The translations under genes were made by a program, and so were the position numbers. The notes under the pieces were generated by a model. That model worked only from the letters and a program-made list of their open reading frames with translations, did no database searches and was not told where the DNA came from. Shown here in pieces: positions 43,107 through 64,000 of a stretch of 64,000 bases of DNA. Position 1 is the stretch's first letter. The number at the start of each line of letters is the position of its first letter. The stretch spans positions 79,348,463 to 79,412,462 of the forward strand of contig CM072513.1 of NCBI GenBank assembly GCA_036898135.1, given 5' to 3'. The DNA comes from Oncomelania hupensis. Lineage: Eukaryota; Mollusca; Gastropoda; Littorinimorpha; Pomatiopsidae.

Positions 43107-43115
43107 ACCGGAAGT
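43107..43115 (+). promoter_or_regulatory. ETS-type site upstream of PSMC4
   Basis: ACCGGAAGT, a consensus ETS/GABP site, lies 20 bp upstream of the ATG. Such sites are common at start regions of TATA-less housekeeping genes. No TATA box is evident. Confidence 0.45.
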
Positions 43116-43135
43116 GATCCAACAGAACAACCAAA

Positions 43136-57247
<14,112 letters not shown>

Positions 57248-58125
57248 ATACACTTAGTTCACTCTTTAGTGAATTGACAATGAACATAATGAAACTTTTA
57301 TTACCACTTTTCAAACGCTTTTCAGCTGTATTTTGTGATTCAGATATGGATTTAGTGAAATAAGAAGAAAATAGGAAAGCAAATACAGTAAGAGGGAAAT
57401 AGGAGAACAAAATATATTTTAGAAGAAAATAGGAAATGAAAGAAAATAAGAAGAAAATAGTTTGTTTGGTTTTTTTATAGAAAAAATAGGATATACACTT
57501 GTTTAAATTCTACAAATAGTAGCACATTTTGCGGAAGGGCTGTGTGGAACAGAAATCTGAATAGGAAACGAAAGAATGGTCAAACAAGTATTTTATAAGT
57601 TCTATGCTGAACATTGTCAGTGGAAAGTTCTTGAGGTATTTCATTGAGGCGTTCCACCGAGATAATGTGTTTAATCGATATAAAATCGTTAGTCCAGTTG
57701 AGTTGAAATGACAGTGGATATGGTTGTTCCTCAACGTGAAATGTTTCTTTGGGTGATACTTCACTCAGAAGAAAATTTCCATCAAGTTTGAAAGCTTTTC
57801 GCCGATGTAAAATGTGTCATCGAGATGGAATATTTTGTTGAGGCGAAATGTATCATTCTGAAAAATTGTTTTCACTGTGGTGAAAATAATGCTGCATTGG
57901 AAAAAACAATGCAACACTAGTTGGATTGAATGTATGCTAGTATACCTGTCATTGGCTGTTTGTGTTATGATGGTTATTAAATTTGTGTTGTTTTTTTTTA
58001 AATACAAGAGTTTGAAGGTTGCTTGTGTTTTTTGCTTTTTGGGGGTTACTTTTGTGACTGAAACATGTTTGTATCACAATCTCTCACTCACTCTCTCTCT
58101 TTCTCTCTCTGAATCTGAAAATTAA
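57248..58125. other. 3' flank of PSMC4
   Basis: 3' UTR and downstream DNA. An AGAAGAAAATAGGAAA-type repeat runs from 57360 to 57490, and weak GTGAAATGT-like repeats occur near 57735-57885. A canonical poly(A) signal is not obvious. Confidence 0.5.
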
Positions 58126-58935
58126 TTGTTCACAAAATTGAACAAGTGTCAGAGCACAAAGGATCAAGATTTTACCTGGAATTCCCATATCGATGATATC
58201 TGTAAGAAGTTATCCAAAAATGTATTTCAGCTTGCTAAAGAAAGAGATTTCTCTTATATAAGAGATTTCTCTTATATAGCGCACTTACAAGCTCAGAGAG
58301 CTTCTCAAGGCGCTGGCCCGTTATATCCAGCAATCACAAAATAGTTTGCTGAAGTCAGGATTCGAACCCACGTCGCCCAAGACGCACTCACACAAGTCGT
58401 GCGCTCTGACCACTGAGCTATCCCTTACACTGAATCTTATGCCAGAAAAATGTTTTCCAAGCCAAGTCTATCACATATCAACTATGCCTCTGTTGTATGG
58501 TTTAATGCTTCGGCAAGTCAACTAAAAAGGCTAAATCGGCTGCATAGATGTGGGGTTAAATTAATCTCGGATAACCGAGAATTAACAACAGATGACAAAT
58601 TTTAAGAACCTAAACTATTGCCTCTACAAACACAGTTCAAGTATAATTTAGCCATACAATAAATAATAATGTAGTGCCTCCTTACTTAACTGATCAACTA
58701 ATGCCTTTTCCTGCACAATAAAACCATTCTAAAAACTAGACATCAGTACAACTTATGTTAATCTGATGAATAAAAATTGGTGCAACAACAAACTAGACTT
58801 CCAAAACCACGAATTTAAATTTTCAAATCTAGCTTCTCTTGTAAAGGCCCCTTGTTATGGAACACTCTTTCTTTGGATTCAAAAAAAATGCACTAAACAT
58901 CTTCAAGTACAAGATTTACAACCTATTTCTTAATA
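58126..58935 (+). mobile_element. 5'-truncated LINE fragment, split by SINE S2
   Basis: FTWNSHIDDICKKLSKNVFQ before the SINE and LSHINYASVVWFNASASQLK, then RLNRLHRCGVKLIS, after it are consecutive parts of a non-LTR RT C-terminus. Decayed, with shifts and stops to about 58935. Confidence 0.8.
58242..58424 (-). mobile_element. tRNA-derived SINE S2, copy b
   Basis: Same head, body and tail as copy a. The AGAGATTTCTCTTATATA tail unit is present twice. It sits inside the LINE fragment; a clear target duplication was not seen. Confidence 0.88.
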
Positions 58936-59017
58936 ATTTCGAAAGTCATACGTTATAACATGCCTCAATTGATTTTCCTCTTTTGTCACCCCCTACCATA
59001 ACCCCTTATATTCCTAA

Positions 59018-59020
<3 letters not shown>

Positions 59021-59071
<51 letters not shown>
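59021..59071. repeat. (TC)n microsatellite
   Basis: About 25 CT units after the LINE fragment. Confidence 0.95.
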
Positions 59072-59072
<1 letters not shown>

Positions 59073-59211
59073 TAAATGGTTCCAGTTAAAGGTTTCATAT
59101 TAATTATTGTTAGTTTCTTTGTTACAAAATTAGTTATTTAAGATTTGTTTAAAAATGTAATGTCATTTCCATCTTCCTTTATGCTTGCAAAAAATGGACC
59201 CTCACAGCAGA

Positions 59212-59309
59212 CCTACAACGAACAGAAAAAGATGAGAGTATGCTTGTTAAACGATCAACTATGGTGCCGCGCCTCAACGACTTTTGAGTTACGTGCTAGG
59301 ATAGGATAG
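59212..59309 (+). mobile_element. RTE-type LINE 3' tip
   Basis: TEKDESMLVKRSTMVPRLND then AGGATAGGATAG: the last codons and tail of the family also seen at 6575-6742 and 46285-46645. Confidence 0.75.
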
Positions 59310-60376
59310 AAATGTTAAATCTTGTTTGCTATGCATGAATGCGAATGTATGATTAAGCTAAATGTGTCAGCGACTGAAAGAAGGACTGATTGTAAGATTA
59401 GTGCTAACATCATTTTCTTCTCATAATAAAATATTGAATCTGAATCTCACACACACGCACATACATACATACAAAATCAACTGCACACAGTTATACACAT
59501 GTCGGATACTACCTCAAAACCAACACACAAAACCCCAAGAGCATACTGTCAAGATATTTATTTTTACTGCATAGGATAACTCCTAAACCAGCAGTAAAGT
59601 TTCATGATACAAAATAAAATACACAATTGCAGAAACAAAATTTGGTTAGCCAAATTCAACAATTCGGCTCTGAAACTTTAAATAATTACACTCGCAGAAA
59701 TGGTGGGACGTGGATTTTTTTTCTTCTGCAACAAATTTTGCTAGCAATTCAAACAAGTGATATTTGTATTAAAATCCTTTTACATTGTGGAATGAATGTA
59801 AAACATGTTGTCTCTCTTTCTGGCACAAACAAACACATAATCACTTTCATTACTGTGCAGCACTCTTTCACAACTTCTCCAATTCATTACAAACCAACTC
59901 AAATCCAGCACACAACGGTAATACAGAGAATCGTTTCACTTTCACAAATACGTACATTGCATATCACAAGAACTGGTCCAAAAACTTCAAGGGATGGACA
60001 GACATGATCGTGTCAGTCCTACTGTCAACGACTACCAGCAGAATGCTAAGAAGGAGGATATGTCTGCTCTTATAAACTGGTGTGGAGAGAGGGCTATCAA
60101 CGAAAATGTCAACGTTACCTGTTGAAGTGGTCATTTAAACGATTTGATTACCGTATTAAACACACACAGAAACCACGCTGTAATAAATAAAATTATATTC
60201 CTTTTCATAGATTCAGTGCACTTATAATATCATAACTCCATCTAAATTCTATTATATTCTAAATTCAAAATCATTGATAAAAAAATACCCTAAACCTATC
60301 TTCAGTGTTAAGAGTCATGCCAATGATATCCTAAATTCAACTTCATTGATTTTGTTAAAGATTTTTAGATTTTTTT
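59310..60376. other. No gene recognised
   Basis: A 126-codon frame at 59627-60007 has no recognisable features and AT-rich composition; probably chance. Confidence 0.5.
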
Positions 60377-60724
60377 AAAATTTTTAATGCTTTATTGTCT
60401 TTTTTTATTGGGAAATTCTGGGCCGCCTCCCCATGTGGAAGGCGTAGTCGCAGCCTGTGGCGCGCCCAAACCCAACCTACCTAACATTAGTTGTAATTTT
60501 TTTAAATTTAGAAATTCTTTAAATTTTTGAAATATTTAGAAATTTTGCTGGGGGAGCAAACCGGAGTACCCGGAGAAAACCCCCTGGTCGAAAGTAAATA
60601 ATATTCGGAGAAACATAATGCCCCGATGCAGGATCGAACCCACACCTGTCAGGCGCCATTGGTTTCTGGCCTGTGGACAAGGCAAGTTAGTCCCGCCTTA
60701 GCCCACTTGGCCACAACGCTCGCT
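60377..60724 (-). mobile_element. tRNA-derived SINE S3, copy b
   Basis: Matches copy a (40115-40442) from the tRNA-like head at 60724 to the tail, with a ~30-bp AT-rich expansion near 60497-60540. Confidence 0.87.
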
Positions 60725-60788
60725 ATAAATTTTTGTTTTTAAAAGGAAAAAAACACCAGCATTTTTAACCCAAATTTCAACAATGAAG

Positions 60789-60794
60789 TTTATT
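60789..60794 (-). promoter_or_regulatory. Poly(A) signal AATAAA of minus-strand gene
   Basis: AATAAA on the minus strand, 180 bp downstream of the stop codon at 60974, before the SINE S3 copy. Confidence 0.55.
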
Positions 60795-60973
60795 CAATGC
60801 CTGAACACATTAATATTTTGGGTGACAATAAACTGGAGTTATAAAAAGATCTTAACCCCCACCCCCTTACTCAACCCTTCCCTCCCCCAATCCTCCCTTT
60901 ACCAGAAAATACGCCTATAACCTTTGATGACAAAGAAGAATCACAAAATCACACTGCTAATGGTGAATAATTA

Positions 60974-61069
60974 TTAGCTTGAAGAAGGAGCGTAGAGGGA
61001 CGTTCCAGTCATCTCCATCTTCTTGATCTCCGTGGTGATTTGAGTCAGATCCTGGACAAATGTTTGAAT
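60974..61069 (-). CDS. Last coding exon of an unidentified gene
   Basis: The minus strand shows a strong acceptor (GGTTTTGTGTTTTCAG) followed by 31 codons: IQTFVQDLTQITTEIKKMEM, then TGTSLYAPSSS and TAA at 60974-60976. The exon has balanced, coding-like composition in an AT-rich setting. It encodes an amphipathic, coiled-coil-like helix with a short polar tail, so a small subunit of a coiled-coil complex is possible. The upstream exon(s) would lie to the right (above 61070) and were not found in the remaining 3 kb. The product is not recognised. Confidence 0.7.
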   Translation of the reverse strand: MQTFVQDLTQITTEIKKMEMTGTSLYAPSSS

Positions 61070-61652
61070 CTGAAAACACAAAACCCAGCAAAGGTCATTA
61101 AAAATAAGTTTAGAAGACTCTTAACCTTTTAAACATTTGCATCTGCAGATTTCAGAAAAAATGATGTATTGAGCATAAATATAGGTTGGGTTGGGTTTAA
61201 GAGTGCCACCAGTAGTCCTCAGGTACCATATACGTTTTTAAAAACATTCAGTTTTTTTTAAATTCCTGACCAACAAGCATTAAAATCACAATCATTATCA
61301 CTATAATCATCAATCGACAAAACAAAAGAAACCTTATATTGCACTCGTAGATCTGAAACTAAAACTTTAATGTTCAAAACTAGTTGGTAAATAAGGTTGT
61401 CAAGGTGGACAATTATGATAAAAAGACATTGGTAATCAAGTACAAAACAGTTCTGATTTGGTCTGGTGTGACACAAGGTATACTTATCGAGTGCTATCTT
61501 TGCTTATTTATTAGGTTATTATATTTATTATGTTTTAGGTGAATAACATAACAAGTACTGTAACTGTACCTTGAATGTATATAGTGTGGAAATTTGTTCA
61601 GTTCAGTATTTTAAGTGTGAGTAAATTCACTCTAAGTAATATTAAACAACAT
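61070..61652. other. Probable intron of the minus-strand gene
   Basis: Sequence upstream of the acceptor; no exon or repeat recognised until the R570 copy. Confidence 0.45.
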
Positions 61653-62229
61653 TACATTACATTACATGGTTATTGCTTTAGGTCCAGCGGACTCTTCCGA
61701 GCCAAATCAGGACCAGAGAAGTGAAAGAGGACTCACCCCTGATCCGCATAAAAGATCTGCCGAAACAACCCTAGTGGTAACACTGAAGGCAATCTACCAG
61801 CCGGTCACTTTACAATAAAGATGTCCCACGCAGGGGATGCTGAGGCTATACTCTAATTTATCGAACCCCCGTTTACAAAAACAAAATAGAATACAAACAT
61901 CATTATACAATATCAACAAAACACATACGTATAAAATGCCTATAACATTATAGGAAGCCCCAGTGACCATTTGGCAGAAAGCGTCCAATATTCCCAAGCT
62001 GATCCAACAGACCTCATACACAAATGAAGAGTATTGTCCATGAAGAGTTTTCAAGAAAAAAGGTAGGTGACTGGTCTTGCAAAGAAGAAGATAGTATAGT
62101 AGATTGATAGAACAGAGTAGAAATGAGAAAGGACAAAGGAGAAAGACAGCAACAGTGGGAATTTAAAGCACTAAATTTCCAGAAAGTGTGGAAACTATAC
62201 TGAAACCCCTGGCACCCCAACGAGGGATT
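61653..62229 (-). mobile_element. R570 retroposon, copy E
   Basis: 577 bp on the minus strand, ending in a (TAATG)n tail (plus-strand CATTACATTACATTACATGG). The 11-bp target duplication TTAAACAACAT is at 61642-61652 and 62230-62240. The TATA motif is altered in this copy. Confidence 0.92.
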
Positions 62230-62346
62230 TTAAACAACATAAGAAAACTAAAATAACATTATAACAATCTACTATAGCTGGCGATTTTAAAATAACCTAA
62301 AATATACTAGCAATAATGTCTGCAAGATATAATATTATTTTTTTCC

Positions 62347-62541
62347 TTTGTTGTTTGTAGATTATAGTCACACGACACTTTCGCATATAGGTGACTACTG
62401 GACCGATTTATACTGACACCAGCAGGCCAGTTGTTGGTAAAGGGGAAAATAATATGATCACACGTTGACCAATCCGGGATTCGAACCAGCGACCTTTCGG
62501 TTACTAGCAAGACGCTCTTACCAACTGAGCTACCCGGCCCC
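62347..62541 (-). mobile_element. tRNA-derived SINE S1, copy b
   Basis: Nearly identical to copy a (8867-9067), including head, B box and the GTGTGACTATAATCTAC end. Confidence 0.9.
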
Positions 62542-63304
62542 TCTAATCTTTCCTTGATTGGTCATATTTCTTAGTATTAATACCCTGTTCTTCTCATTTT
62601 GGCAGGGGCATTCAAACAAAATATGTTCTACAGAATGTGGGAATTTGTTTTGACACTAGGCTGAATATATATGGACATTTGATCTGTCATACATTTCCTG
62701 CATACAAGCAGCTTGCTGTCAGGAGGTCATAGGAATTGGGATTAGGCTTCACTGGATTATAGTATGGGACCACTGGGATCATAGGAAAAGCCATGCAAAG
62801 ATAAAACAAACATTTATACCAGCAATGTGCAATCACAAGATTATTTTACAAAGGACTTGTAGAGGATTTAACTGAGACACAAACACACGAGAATTAAAAA
62901 AATCAAACACTGGAATTAAAAACATCTTTAAGATCGTCAAACTCATTAATAACTTTTGTTATCAGAAAGAATATGATTCTGTCGGGAAAAAAGTCTTAGA
63001 AAGTCCAACACTGCAATGAAAAGCTTACACTTTTTTTAAAATGTCATATACAATAATTATCAATTAAGATACAAACAAATAAACAGTTTTTGAATGTTTA
63101 ACATTCATCATTTCATTTCATAGATGAAATGAAAGTCAGGACTGATTTATTACAGTAAATATAAAGACAATTTTACATTCACACAGAATTATGAAAGCAT
63201 TCATGATTTTAACCAGAATTTTGCAAAACTGTTTTTTGCGAAAGATGATAGCTTTTCTGATAAAGTCCAAAGGTGGACTTAACTGCTCTCTTCCATAACG
63301 GTAA
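62542..63304. other. No gene recognised
   Basis: AT-rich; no exon pattern on either strand. Confidence 0.5.
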
Positions 63305-63480
63305 CTGTAGATTATAGTCACACAACACTGAAGCGACTATTGGTCACATTATTCTGACACCAGCGAACCAGCTGATAGTGGAAGAAAATAATATGGTCAC
63401 ACATTGGCGAATCCTGGATTCGAACCAGGTACCTTTTGGTTACTAGTAAGACGCTCAACCATCTGAGCTACCCGGCTCCA
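63305..63480 (-). mobile_element. tRNA-derived SINE S1, copy c (diverged)
   Basis: Same head and 3' end as copies a and b, with more substitutions. Possible imperfect target duplication CCATAACGGT/CCATAAGGGT at the two flanks. Confidence 0.85.
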
Positions 63481-64000
63481 CTGCCATAAGGGTTTCCCTT
63501 CGACAGGATAATATCCCATCCACATTTATGTAATTATGGTCCACTTAACTATAGTTATGTCCATTTACCTCAGTTTGTTTACATCCCAAACTTTAAAAGG
63601 ATTATCTCCCATCCAGTTGTCGCTCATTTGAAACTATACAATAGGAAGTATAAACTCGAAGGACTATTAATTTACTTTCAGTGGACCGAGTAATAATAAA
63701 TGTTGATTGGTAGGCCTATTGATCATGTTTACTGACATTTAGACTCCGCTATACAAGACAACATCATTCACCATGATGAAAATCCAGATTTGTTGTTTGT
63801 TTGTTTGTTTTGCTTTGTTTTGTAATTCAGCACCACTGCATGAAAAGACTGTTTCAACAAAAGGAATGGTGCATGCAAGGCAATGAAAAATTAAGATGGA
63901 AAGGTAAAAAGAAGGAATTTGGAAATTAACGAATAAACAAAAGAAGGATGTACATAGAACAGAAAAAAAAAACGGTTAGGCATTTTAGAACAATCAAAGC
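63481..64000. other. No gene recognised
   Basis: TTTGT repeats near 63791-63822; otherwise nothing. Confidence 0.5.

Noticed and set aside
59627..60007. 126-codon plus-strand frame
   Set aside because: No motif or recognisable family; AT-rich composition typical of chance frames here.

Overview
This is invertebrate animal nuclear DNA, AT-rich and intron-rich. It carries one clearly recognisable housekeeping gene and a dense record of nested transposons. The mix (tRNA-derived SINEs, CR1/L2- and RTE-type LINEs, a Penelope-like element, a chromodomain LTR retrotransposon with an env gene, hAT/piggyBac/pogo-type elements, abundant MITEs and microsatellites) fits a marine lophotrochozoan, probably a mollusc. 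The species is inference only.

Layout. 1-3265: a decayed CR1/L2-group LINE. 4250-4321: an intact tRNA-Asp(GTC) gene with a T-run terminator. 4.6-20 kb: mostly non-coding DNA with LINE 3' ends, SINEs stacked at one target site, LTR-like repeats, a long hairpin, a pogo/Tigger-like element and a possible 60-residue membrane protein. 20.0-38.9 kb: remains of an integrated DNA-virus-like element. A packaging-ATPase-like and a capsid-like gene lie on the minus strand, and two further genes diverge on the plus strand. The capsid-like gene is cut into pieces by a 4-bp-TSD MITE, a dimer of a ~570-bp retroposon, a SINE tail, and a 13-kb LTR retrotransposon. The LTR element (23732-36759) has gag, a chromodomain and an F-type env gene. 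It has itself received a hAT element (containing a LINE), an RTE fragment and a Penelope-like fragment. 40-42.9 kb: SINEs, a LINE tail and a MITE built around telomere-like repeats.

43136-57247: PSMC4 (26S proteasome ATPase Rpt3), nine coding exons on the plus strand, 420 residues, all frames and splice junctions consistent. It is the only complete protein gene, and its introns are full of transposons. 60974-61069: the last coding exon of an unidentified minus-strand gene whose other exons are not seen here; a poly(A) signal lies 180 bp downstream. The rest of the right end is SINE and retroposon copies.

The most notable novelties are: (a) the virus-like element and the readable insertion stratigraphy inside it; (b) a ~570-bp non-autonomous retroposon (called R570 here) with a constant 5' end, (TAATG)n tail and target-site duplications, in five near-complete copies plus tail-only copies; (c) an LTR retrotransposon that combines a chromodomain with an F-type env. 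Names such as R570, X-MITE and S1-S5 are local labels. No database search was possible.
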